Counted from the stretch's first letter, positions 1 to 6,236 are shown. The stretch is DNA of 7,729 bases from an uncultured Bryobacterales bacterium (GCA_937959285.1 CALGAR010000006.1:1-7729), one strand, 5' to 3'. The notes: a model not told the origin generated them from the sequence alone. Made by a program: numbers and translations.

Positions 1-886
1 CAGTCAGGATCGCGATATCCTCGAGCATGGCCTTCCGGCGATCACCGAAGCCCGGAGCCTTCACGGCGCAGCAGTTGAGCGTGCCGCGGAGCTTGTTCAC
101 GACCAGGGTTGCCAGAGCCTCGCCTTCCACTTCCTCGGCGATGATCAACAGCGGACGGCCGGACCGCGCGATCTGCTCGAGGAGCGGCAGAAGATCCTTC
201 ATGTTGCTGATCTTCTTCTCGTGAATGAGGATGTAGGGCTCTTCGAGAACCGCCTCCATCCGCTCCGGATCGGTGACAAAGTAGGGCGAGAGATAGCCGC
301 GGTCAAACTGCATGCCCTCGACGGTCTGCAGCTCGGTGGCCATCGTCTTGGACTCTTCGACCGTGATGACGCCGTCCTTGCCAACCTTCTGCATCGCCTC
401 GGCGATAATCTTGCCGATGGTGGAGTCGCCGTTTGCGGAGATCGTGCCGACCTGCGCGATCATGTCGCCAGAAACCGGCTTTGAGAACTTCTTCACTTCC
501 TCGACCACCACTTCGACGGCCTTCTCGATACCGCGTTTGAGGGCCATCGGGTTGGCGCCCGCCGCGACGCTCTTCACGCCTTCGCGGAAGATGCACTGCG
601 CCAGGATCGTAGCCGTTGTTGTGCCGTCACCCGCAACGTCGGAGGTCTTCGAAGCAACTTCGCGGACCATCTGGGCTCCCATGTTTTCCAGAGGGTCCTT
701 CAGTTCGATTTCCTTCGCCACCGTCACGCCGTCCTTGGTGATGGTGGGCCCACCAAACTTCTTCTCGAGGACCACATTCCGGCCCTTGGGGCCGAGCGTC
801 ACCTTTACGGCGTCGGCGAGTTGATTCACGCCCCGCAGAATCGCCTGCCGGGAATTCTCGCTATATACAATCTGCTTTGCAGCCAT
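1..886 (-). CDS. groL: Chaperonin GroEL, 60 kDa subunit (5' part, C-terminus beyond window)
   Basis: This gene encodes the ATP-driven folding chamber subunit, which works in the cytoplasm with GroES. The start ATG is the complement of 884-886 and the frame stays open to the window edge, giving about 295 residues of the usual ~545. Visible landmarks are TLGPKG at residues 30-35, the ATP-binding motif GDGTTT at about 86-91 with its catalytic-site aspartate, GYLSPYF opening the apical domain at about 197-203, and AVKAPGFGDRRKAML at about 274-288. The equatorial, intermediate and roughly the first 100 residues of the apical domain are therefore present and collinear with E. coli GroEL. A strong AGGAGG lies at 897-902, ten bases before the start. 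The gene follows groES by 18 bases and should be cotranscribed with it under the CIRCE operator. The missing part is the rest of the apical domain, the second intermediate and equatorial segments and the C-terminal tail. Identity is secure. Confidence 0.98.
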   Translation of the reverse strand, partial: MAAKQIVYSENSRQAILRGVNQLADAVKVTLGPKGRNVVLEKKFGGPTITKDGVTVAKEIELKDPLENMGAQMVREVASKTSDVAGDGTTTATILAQCIFREGVKSVAAGANPMALKRGIEKAVEVVVEEVKKFSKPVSGDMIAQVGTISANGDSTIGKIIAEAMQKVGKDGVITVEESKTMATELQTVEGMQFDRGYLSPYFVTDPERMEAVLEEPYILIHEKKISNMKDLLPLLEQIARSGRPLLIIAEEVEGEALATLVVNKLRGTLNCCAVKAPGFGDRRKAMLEDIAILT

Positions 887-896
887 TGAATTCCTT

Positions 897-902
897 CCTC
901 CT
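897..902 (-). promoter_or_regulatory. Ribosome binding site of groEL
   Basis: On the minus strand the groES-groEL gap reads AGGAGG followed by a ten-base spacer and the groEL ATG. This is a full-consensus Shine-Dalgarno sequence. It fixes the start and suits high-level translation of groEL as the second gene of the operon. Confidence 0.85.
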
Positions 903-904
903 GA

Positions 905-1219
905 CTACTTCTTCGTGCTGGATGCGTCGCCGTTCACCAGCACACCAAGGACTTCGTCCTCGCGCATAATCAGATACTCGATGCCATTCAATTTGATATC
1001 GCTGCCGGAATACTTCCCGAAAAGGACGCGATCCCCGACCTTTACATCGAGCGGGACCAGCTTTCCGTCCTCGAGACGCTTACCGTTGCCAACAGCGACT
1101 ACTTCGCCCTGTTGAGGCTTCTCTTTTGCGGTATCCGGGACGATAATGCCGCCCTGGATCGTCTCAGCCTCTTCGATTCTCCGTACGACGATACGGTCGT
1201 AGAGCGGACGAATATCCAT
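905..1219 (-). CDS. groS: Co-chaperonin GroES (10 kDa)
   Basis: This encodes the heptameric lid that caps GroEL, 104 residues, complete. The family signature is visible from the start: IRPLYDRIVVRR (residues 3-14), the mobile loop around residues 17-33 with the GroEL-contacting hydrophobic stretch GGIIVP (23-28), the roof hairpin around GNGKRLEDGKLVPLDVKVGD (44-63), then VLFGKYSG and the closing EYLIMREDEVLGVL (81-94). It is slightly longer than the usual ~97 residues because of a polar tail ending in SSTKK. The start ATG (complement of 1217-1219) has GGAGG at 1229-1233, nine bases upstream. It is the first gene of the operon, with groEL 18 bases downstream. A CIRCE operator about 80 bases before the start implies control by the HrcA repressor. 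Confidence 0.98.
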   Translation of the reverse strand: MDIRPLYDRIVVRRIEEAETIQGGIIVPDTAKEKPQQGEVVAVGNGKRLEDGKLVPLDVKVGDRVLFGKYSGSDIKLNGIEYLIMREDEVLGVLVNGDASSTKK

Positions 1220-1228
1220 ATTTTCGAA

Positions 1229-1233
1229 CCTCC
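1229..1233 (-). promoter_or_regulatory. Ribosome binding site of groES
   Basis: The minus strand carries GGAGG with a nine-base spacer before the groES ATG. This decides the start in favour of the 104-residue protein. Confidence 0.8.
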
Positions 1234-1300
1234 AGTTGGAAACTCTGTTCTAGAGTTGCGGATGGATACGAGCTCACCAATCGAGCTCCGAGGTCTATTA

Positions 1301-1327
1301 TTAGCACACTGCTTCGAGGAGTGACAA
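1301..1327 (-). promoter_or_regulatory. CIRCE operator (HrcA binding site) of groESL
   Basis: Read on the plus strand the two nine-base halves are TTAGCACAC and GAGTGACAA, separated by exactly nine bases. The CIRCE consensus is TTAGCACTC-N9-GAGTGCTAA, so the halves match 8/9 and 7/9 and the spacer length is exact. The site lies in the 5' region of groES, about 80 bases before the start codon, which is the usual place for CIRCE. By family knowledge HrcA binds it and represses groESL at normal temperature, and the GroE chaperonin keeps HrcA active. The right half is more diverged, so repression may be weaker than with a perfect site. No hrcA gene lies in the window. Confidence 0.85.
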
Positions 1328-1368
1328 CACGTGTCCCTAAGTATCTGATGAAAAGCCAGATATTAGAC

Positions 1369-1386
1369 GCGACATTCTAATGTCGC
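1369..1386. repeat. 18-base near-perfect palindrome in the groES/lptC divergent region
   Basis: The arms GCGACATT (1369-1376) and AATGTCGC (1379-1386) are perfect reverse complements around a two-base centre. A second inverted repeat, ATTAGA (1362-1367) and TCTAAT (1376-1381), overlaps it. No T-run follows, so it is not an intrinsic terminator. Its place between two divergent genes suggests an operator, but the binding protein cannot be named. It overlaps a TAGAAT box on the minus strand (1374-1379). Confidence 0.6.
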
Positions 1387-1408
1387 TGTTTGGTTACGGT
1401 CTTGTCAA
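1374..1408 (-). promoter_or_regulatory. Possible groESL promoter elements
   Basis: The minus strand has a perfect -35-type TTGACA at 1408-1403 and a -10-type TAGAAT at 1379-1374, but they are 23 bases apart, well outside the usual 16-19. The hexamer at the standard distance from TTGACA is CGACAT, which is poor. Another -10-like box, GATACT (1345-1340), would place the transcript start just before CIRCE, the common arrangement, but it lacks a good -35. The promoter is therefore somewhere here, with its exact boxes unresolved. Confidence 0.3.
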
Positions 1409-1438
1409 CACAGTGTAAGAGGCGGGAACCCGGGCTTC

Positions 1439-1447
1439 TGATATCCT
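1439..1447 (+). promoter_or_regulatory. Possible extended -10 element of the lptC-like gene
   Basis: The bases TGATATCCT fit the extended -10 pattern TG-N-TATAAT with four of six hexamer matches. No convincing -35 lies upstream. A start seven or so bases downstream would leave a leader of under ten bases before the ATG at 1461, consistent with the lack of a Shine-Dalgarno sequence there. This is a weak call from pattern alone. Confidence 0.25.
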
Positions 1448-1460
1448 GAAATCACTGTCC

Positions 1461-3725
1461 ATGCGGCGAATTCCGGGTCTCTTGCTGTTTGCTATTGCCG
1501 TCCTTGTTCTGGGTGTCGCCGCTTCTTACTACATTCAAAAGAGGCAGTGGCTCAGCCAGGCGCCGCCGCGTCCAGCCAGCCTCCCCGATAATATGTCATC
1601 GTCCGCCGCTCATTGGACATGGTCTGAGTCGTCGAACGGGCGGACGACGGTAGAGATCCGGGCAAAATCGTTCCAGGAAATCAAGGATCCGCAGCGCTTT
1701 GAACTCGAGGACGTCGAGCTCCGAATCTACAAGGAGACGACCGACCACTACGACCTCGTCAGAAGCGCCCACGCGACCTTCCGGGTGGCGGACGCGACTC
1801 TCTACTCGGCCGGCGACGTCGCCATCACCATAGGCGCCCGCTCCGGCGGCGCAGAAGCCGGAGGGCTTGTCGCCATTCACTCCGCCGGTGTTACCTTCAA
1901 CGTACAGACTGCCACGGCAACGACGGAAAAGCCGACTTCCTTCACGTTTGCCCGTGGAGAGGGCCGGTCCGCGGGCGCCTCCTACGACTCCACGAGCGGG
2001 GAACTCCACCTTAAAAGCGATGTGCAAGTGAAGTGGCATGCCGCTACGCCCGGGTCGCCCCCGATGATCGTTGAAGCGGGGCAGATGATTTACAAGGAGT
2101 CGAGTTCACAGGTCCTTCTATTTCCCTGGTCGAGGCTGACGAGAGGTACGCTGGTCATGGACGCCGGCGAGGCGGTGGTCACCCTCGGCGAAGGCGCCAT
2201 CGATGTGGTTGACGCGAGGGACGCAAGAGGAGTGGAGCGCCTTCCGCAGAAGGAGATCGAGTTTGCCGCCAGGCAACTGCGGCTGGAATTCGACGAGAAG
2301 ACGAGGATCAAGAAGATTCTCGGGGAGCAGGATGCAAAGCTGGTCTCCGCCACTGACACGAGCCAAACAACCGTCCATTCCAACCGTCTTGACCTTCAAT
2401 TTGACCCGTCTCTCGGTGACTCGGTTCTGGTAAACGTCACATCCGTTGGGAAAAGCGTGATCGAATCGCGCCCGCGGAAACGAGGGGACGCTCCTCTGCC
2501 GGAGACACGGATTCTACGCAGCGAAGTCGTAGTCCTCAAGATGAAAAATCAGGGGAGGGAGATTGATACCGTCGAGACACACAGTCCGGCGCAGATTGAG
2601 TTCCTCCCCAATCGCCCCGGCCAAAGAAAGCGCGAGATGCAGGCGGAGCGCCTTTGGGTGACATACGGGGCTGAAAATCGCGTGGAGAGCATGCGCGCCG
2701 TGCAAGTGAAGACGCGCACGGAGCCGGAAAGGCAGGGCGGTCCGCCAGCGCTGACCGCAAGCCAGGACATGACGGCCAGCTTCGACCCCCGGACGGGTCT
2801 CCTGGCAGCCATGGAACAATGGGGAAATTTCACTTATGAGGAAGGGTCCCGGAGGGCCAAGGCCGATCGCGCGACGCTCGATGCGGCCAAGGATGTGATC
2901 ACGCTATTGCATTCGGCGAGAGTCTGGGATGACGGCGGAGCGGTCACCGCGGACCGCATTATCCTCGAGCAGGCGACCGGCGACTTTCTGGCTGAGGGCA
3001 ACGTGGCATCCGTGCGGAACCCGGAGAAAAACGCCGGTCCGGGAGTGCTGTCGGGCGACGATCCCGTGCAGGCGACGGCTGCGCGAATGAAGTCGTCGGA
3101 TAACCATCAGCACATACGGTACGAAGGCGAGGCCGTCATGTGGCAAGGGGGAAGCCGGATTCAGGCAGACCGGATCGAGATTGACCGGAAGAATCGAACG
3201 CTGGTTGGGGTTGGTAACGTTATCAGCCGTTTTCCCGATCAATCGAAACCCGGCGAGCCGGCGCATTCGTCGTCTGTATTCACGATTGTGAAGGCCCCAC
3301 AAATGGTATACCGGGATACGGAGAGGCTGGCGCACTACAGCGGTGGTTCTATACTGGTGCGTCCTGGACTGGAAGTCACTGCGAAAGCCATTCGAGCGTG
3401 GATGAGCGAAGAGGACCCGCGAAAAGACCAATCGGGGAAAAGGGCGGGAGATTCGGCCGGCGGTCGCGTTGATAAAGTCTTCGCCGATGGCGATGTTGTG
3501 ATCGTGCAGAGAACGGCCGGGAGAACGAGGCGCGGCACCGGCGAACATTCCGAATACTATGTGCCGCAGGAAAAGATTGTGCTGACCGGCGGCAACCCGC
3601 TCCTGGTTGATAGCGTGAAGGGACAAACGCAAGGGCAGATACTTACCTGGTACGCTCGCGAGGACCGTTTGCTTGTGGATAACACGGGAAGCGGCCCTGC
3701 CGTGTCGCTGCTGAAAAAGAAATAG
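1461..3725 (+). CDS. lptC: Long LptC/LptA-type (OstA-like) LPS export protein, inner-membrane anchored
   Basis: The 754-residue product probably forms part of the periplasmic bridge carrying lipopolysaccharide from the inner-membrane exporter to LptD. Residues 5-24 form one hydrophobic N-terminal segment after MRR, with no clear signal-peptidase site, so a membrane anchor as in LptC is likely. Residues about 50-215 look like the LptC periplasmic domain. Later segments resemble OstA/LptA strand pairs: about 262-330, 394-485 (TASFDPRTGLLAAMEQWGNF, then KADRATLD), 494-585 (AVTADRIILEQATGDFLAEG, then IQADRIEIDRKNRTLVGVG) and 604-740 (APQMVYRDTERLAHYSGG, then KIVLTGGNPLLVD). The usual LptC and LptA are each about 190 residues, so this is about four times as long and may do both jobs. 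No separate lptA is present. The next gene, lptB, starts eight bases after the stop. No Shine-Dalgarno precedes the ATG, but no better in-frame start exists and the anchor begins right after it. The domain boundaries are judged by eye. Confidence 0.82.
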   Translation: MRRIPGLLLFAIAVLVLGVAASYYIQKRQWLSQAPPRPASLPDNMSSSAAHWTWSESSNGRTTVEIRAKSFQEIKDPQRFELEDVELRIYKETTDHYDLVRSAHATFRVADATLYSAGDVAITIGARSGGAEAGGLVAIHSAGVTFNVQTATATTEKPTSFTFARGEGRSAGASYDSTSGELHLKSDVQVKWHAATPGSPPMIVEAGQMIYKESSSQVLLFPWSRLTRGTLVMDAGEAVVTLGEGAIDVVDARDARGVERLPQKEIEFAARQLRLEFDEKTRIKKILGEQDAKLVSATDTSQTTVHSNRLDLQFDPSLGDSVLVNVTSVGKSVIESRPRKRGDAPLPETRILRSEVVVLKMKNQGREIDTVETHSPAQIEFLPNRPGQRKREMQAERLWVTYGAENRVESMRAVQVKTRTEPERQGGPPALTASQDMTASFDPRTGLLAAMEQWGNFTYEEGSRRAKADRATLDAAKDVITLLHSARVWDDGGAVTADRIILEQATGDFLAEGNVASVRNPEKNAGPGVLSGDDPVQATAARMKSSDNHQHIRYEGEAVMWQGGSRIQADRIEIDRKNRTLVGVGNVISRFPDQSKPGEPAHSSSVFTIVKAPQMVYRDTERLAHYSGGSILVRPGLEVTAKAIRAWMSEEDPRKDQSGKRAGDSAGGRVDKVFADGDVVIVQRTAGRTRRGTGEHSEYYVPQEKIVLTGGNPLLVDSVKGQTQGQILTWYAREDRLLVDNTGSGPAVSLLKKK

Positions 3726-3733
3726 CCTCGCTT

Positions 3734-4492
3734 ATGAGAGTACTGAAAACCTCGGAGATAACGAAGACTTACCGCGGCCGCAAAGTGGTGAGCGGTGTGT
3801 CCGTCTCTGTAGAACAAGGCGAAGTTGTGGGCCTCCTGGGGCCGAATGGGGCGGGGAAGACGACATCGTTTTACATGATCGTGGGGCTCATCAGCCCCGA
3901 TTCCGGCTGCATCATGCTGGATGACGAAGACATCACCTCTCTTGCCATGTACCAGCGTGCGCGGAAGGGAATCAGCTATCTGCCCCAGGAGCCATCCGTC
4001 TTTCGCAAGCTGACCGTAGAGGAGAATCTCTTGGCTATCCTCGAGACGCTCCCGCTGAGCGCCCGCGAGCGCCGGGAGAGGATGACGCGGCTCGTGGAAC
4101 AGCTCGGGCTTGAGAAGGTGCAGCAGAGCCAGGGATACATGCTTTCGGGTGGCGAGCGCCGGAGAGTCGAAATCGCGCGGTCGCTTGTGATCGAACCGAA
4201 TTTCCTGCTGCTCGACGAGCCATTTTCGGGAATCGATCCAATTCAGGTGCTCGAGATTCAAAGAATTATTTTCGATCTAAAACGATCGGGAATCGGAATT
4301 CTTATCACGGATCATAATGTCCGTGAGACTCTTGCTGTCACCGACCGCGCCTACATCATCAATAACGGGAGCATCTTTCGCGCCGGAAGTCCCGAGGCTT
4401 TGGCCCGGGACCCGGAAGTCCGCAGGATCTACCTGGGAGAAAACTTCAATCCGCCCGAGCGCGCCGCCGAGGCGCGATCCTGGCGGGACTGA
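3734..4492 (+). CDS. lptB: LPS export ABC transporter ATP-binding protein LptB
   Basis: This cytoplasmic ATPase powers extraction of LPS from the inner membrane with LptF and LptG. It has 252 residues against 241 in E. coli. All ABC motifs are intact: Walker A GPNGAGKTT (36-44), Q-loop YLPQEPSVF with Q85, signature LSGGERRR (137-144), Walker B FLLLDEP (157-163) with catalytic E162, D-loop SGIDP (165-169) and switch H194 in ITDHNVRE. The PQEPSVFRKLTVEENL stretch and the C-terminal YLGENF (233-238) are characteristic of LptB rather than of other ABC ATPases; the phenylalanine of SVF corresponds to the residue that contacts the LptF/G coupling helices. The C-terminal tail after YLGENF is about ten residues longer than usual. 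The start lies eight bases after the lptC-like stop with no obvious Shine-Dalgarno, so translational coupling is likely. lptF and lptG are not in the window. Confidence 0.97.
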   Translation: MRVLKTSEITKTYRGRKVVSGVSVSVEQGEVVGLLGPNGAGKTTSFYMIVGLISPDSGCIMLDDEDITSLAMYQRARKGISYLPQEPSVFRKLTVEENLLAILETLPLSARERRERMTRLVEQLGLEKVQQSQGYMLSGGERRRVEIARSLVIEPNFLLLDEPFSGIDPIQVLEIQRIIFDLKRSGIGILITDHNVRETLAVTDRAYIINNGSIFRAGSPEALARDPEVRRIYLGENFNPPERAAEARSWRD

Positions 4493-4494
4493 CC

Positions 4495-4504
4495 CTCGCG
4501 CGAG
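4495..4504. repeat. Perfect 10-base palindrome after lptB
   Basis: CTCGCGCGAG begins three bases after the lptB stop. It is fully self-complementary, but no T-run follows and it leaves no loop for a stable hairpin, so I do not call it a terminator. Its role, if any, is unknown. Confidence 0.35.
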
Positions 4505-4526
4505 CAGCGGTAGCGCTGACAGAATC

Positions 4527-4568
4527 GATACGAAACGGATTGGAAGGGATACGAAACGGATTGGAAGG
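4527..4568 (+). repeat. Exact tandem duplication of a 21-base unit between lptB and rpoN
   Basis: Two identical adjacent 21-base copies (4527-4547 and 4548-4568) each begin GATACGAAAC and end GGATTGGAAGG. They lie in the 155-base lptB-rpoN spacer, 80-121 bases before the rpoN start. A 21-base period equals two turns of B-DNA, which would place two bound proteins on the same face, but replication slippage alone can produce such a pair. No third copy is seen in the window. Confidence 0.9.
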
Positions 4569-4629
4569 CGCTTACATCTGTGCAAAGCTTGTAAATCGGG
4601 CCTTTTCGGTCTAAGCAAACAAGCCAGTC

Positions 4630-4638
4630 TGGTAGAAT
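4630..4638 (+). promoter_or_regulatory. Possible extended -10 element of rpoN
   Basis: The bases TGGTAGAAT match the extended -10 pattern TG-N-TATAAT with five of six hexamer positions. A clear -35 at the right spacing is lacking, as is often tolerated with extended -10 boxes. A transcript starting seven or so bases downstream would begin almost at the ATG (4648), giving a leaderless or nearly leaderless rpoN mRNA. This agrees with the absence of a usable Shine-Dalgarno sequence. Confidence 0.35.
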
Positions 4639-4647
4639 GGCCCTAGG

Positions 4648-6225
4648 ATGAGTTTGCTTTCGCCGAGACTGCAGTTAAAAGTCGCGCAGAAGCAGATCCT
4701 GACACCTGGGCTTGTCCAGATGGTCACAGTCCTTCAACTGAACCGTCTGGAGCTCCGTGAGATGATCGCTCAGGAGATTGCCGGGAACCCCGTATTGGAA
4801 GAATCTCTGGATGGCGCAGAAGAACTTACGCCTGAGGAGATTCAAGCCCTGCTTGAAGCGGAACGGGTTCCGGAACCGGCCGATCAGACCATTCTGGAGG
4901 CGACCGCTGAACCGGTCGAAATCGACTTGGAATCCGCGGGCGACCAGGATTTCGAAGCCGGTTTCCACGCTCCGGGAGACGTTGCCGAAACAATCGGCGA
5001 TGCGGTGGAAATCCCCGAAATTAAGGAAAACACGGACCCGTTTGACGAAATTGATTTCGGGTCTTTTTTCGACGATTATTTGGACCCGGGTTTCAAGAGC
5101 CCGTCCTCGGAATCGGTTGAGAAACCATCTTTCGAGACGTTCCTGTCGGCGCCTGTAACCCTTGCGGACCACCTTCAGTCTCAGCTCAGCCTGATCCTTC
5201 TTCCGGATTCGGTTCGGGATGCGGCTTTGTCGATCATTGGGAATCTCGATGAGAACGGGTTCCTGACAGCTACTCCCGAAGAGATCGCCACTTCGGGCGG
5301 GCACACGATCGAAGACGTGCACGCGGGGTTGAAGGCTGTTCAGTCGCTCGAACCGGCAGGCGTTGCGGCGCGCGATTTGCGCGAATGCCTGCTCCTGCAG
5401 CTCGCGAGCCGGAACGGTGAGGGCGGTGTGGCCTGGCAGATCGTTTCCGACCACCTGCGGCTGCTCGAAACGCGTCAGTGGAAAGAGCTGGCGAAGGTGC
5501 TGCGGAGGCCCATCGAGCATATTCACATTGCCGTCGATGTCATCCGCCATCTCGACCCGCGTCCCGGGCTGCGCTACTCAGCCGAGAATGCCCGCGTCAT
5601 CGAGCCGGATGTTTACATCTTCAAGGAAGGGGATGAGTACATCATCCAGTTGAACGATGAGGACATCCCGCAACTGCGCTTGAACTCCCAATACCGGCGA
5701 ATGCTTGACCGTGATCAGGAGCCGAGCAAGGAAGTCCGCAATTACGTGAAGGAGCGATATGCGTCGGCGCTGCAGTTGATGAAGAACATTGAGCAGCGCA
5801 AGCAGACGATCCTTAAGGTTTGCCAGGCAATCGTACGGCGTCAAACCGAGTTTCTGGATTCCGGCATCGATCACCTGAAACCGATGATGATCAAGGAAGT
5901 CGCAGAGGAGATCGGCGTTCATCCTTCGACCGTCAGCCGGGCGGTCGCGGGTAAGTACGCGCACACGCCGCAGGGAGTGTTCGAGCTCCGCTACTTCTTC
6001 TCGGAAGCGGTTCAGGGACCTTCGGGCAGCGCTACCCCTCTCTTGATTCTGAAACGGAAAGTTAAGAAGATGATCGATGAGGAGGACAAAACCCGCCCGC
6101 TGACAGACGAGCAGATTACGGCACGGCTTCAGGGCGAGGGGATTCAGGTAACCCGGCGGACCGTTGCAAAATACCGCGAGGACATGAAAATTCCTTCCAC
6201 CCATGAGCGCCGCGTCCGCATCTGA
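4648..6225 (+). CDS. rpoN: RNA polymerase sigma-54 factor RpoN
   Basis: This is the alternative sigma factor that recognises -24/-12 promoters and needs an AAA+ activator to open them. The product has 525 residues against 477 in E. coli. Region I is recognisable at 5-51 (SPRLQL, LTPGLVQMVTVLQLNRLELREMI, NPVLEE). Region II, about 52-165, is strongly acidic and longer than usual, explaining most of the extra length. The core-binding region III starts near 168 (TLADHLQSQL, GNLDENGFL, LEPAGVAARDLRECLLLQL, HLDPRPG). The helix-turn-helix is at 414-437 (IKEVAEEIGVHPSTVSRAV). The RpoN box near the C-terminus reads TRRTVAKYRE (502-511), with threonine in place of the usual first alanine, followed by IPST and RR as is typical. 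The ATG is the only start giving a full region I; AGG abuts it too closely to act as a Shine-Dalgarno. The tandem repeat and a -10-like box lie upstream. Identity is secure. Confidence 0.98.
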   Translation: MSLLSPRLQLKVAQKQILTPGLVQMVTVLQLNRLELREMIAQEIAGNPVLEESLDGAEELTPEEIQALLEAERVPEPADQTILEATAEPVEIDLESAGDQDFEAGFHAPGDVAETIGDAVEIPEIKENTDPFDEIDFGSFFDDYLDPGFKSPSSESVEKPSFETFLSAPVTLADHLQSQLSLILLPDSVRDAALSIIGNLDENGFLTATPEEIATSGGHTIEDVHAGLKAVQSLEPAGVAARDLRECLLLQLASRNGEGGVAWQIVSDHLRLLETRQWKELAKVLRRPIEHIHIAVDVIRHLDPRPGLRYSAENARVIEPDVYIFKEGDEYIIQLNDEDIPQLRLNSQYRRMLDRDQEPSKEVRNYVKERYASALQLMKNIEQRKQTILKVCQAIVRRQTEFLDSGIDHLKPMMIKEVAEEIGVHPSTVSRAVAGKYAHTPQGVFELRYFFSEAVQGPSGSATPLLILKRKVKKMIDEEDKTRPLTDEQITARLQGEGIQVTRRTVAKYREDMKIPSTHERRVRI

Positions 6226-6236
6226 TCTCAGATCAG
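6222..6236. repeat. 15-base palindrome overlapping the rpoN stop codon
   Basis: CTGATCT and AGATCAG flank a single central C, giving seven-base arms that are perfect. The TGA stop of rpoN lies within the left arm. The one-base centre is too short for an RNA hairpin loop without opening the inner pairs, so a DNA-binding site or chance is more likely than a terminator. Confidence 0.45.

Noticed and set aside
312..824. 170-codon plus-strand open frame inside groEL
   Set aside because: It is antisense to unmistakable groEL sequence and low in complexity (Ser, Thr, Phe, Ala).
1112..1324. Small plus-strand open frame over the groES start and CIRCE
   Set aside because: It overlaps groES antisense, its operator and its ribosome site, and has no family resemblance; a real gene here is unlikely.
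2904..3632. 242-codon minus-strand open frame across the lptC-like gene
   Set aside because: The plus-strand gene has an anchor, OstA-like motifs and tight linkage to lptB; the antisense product shows no recognisable domain.
3557..4261. 234-codon minus-strand open frame over the lptC-like/lptB junction
   Set aside because: It crosses two real genes on the other strand, including the LptB Walker A and signature regions, and has no domain of its own.
4495..4520. Possible intrinsic terminator after lptB
   Set aside because: GC-rich inverted repeats (CTCGCGCGAG and AGCGCT) are present but there is no T-run, and the next gene is co-directional.
4562..4583. Sigma-54 -24/-12 promoter before rpoN
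   Set aside because: The GG and GC doublets in this stretch are 13 bases apart rather than the required 10, so it does not fit the -24/-12 pattern.
4317..4646. 109-codon plus-strand frame running from lptB into the spacer, reading the 21-base repeat as a seven-residue repeat
   Set aside because: Most of it overlaps the LptB C-terminus in another frame. The repeat is a multiple of three, so it keeps any frame open; this alone is not evidence of coding.
4675..5550. 291-codon minus-strand open frame across rpoN
   Set aside because: It is antisense to a secure rpoN gene; its translation is rich in Arg, Phe and Leu with no family resemblance, as expected from the complementary frame of a GC-rich gene.
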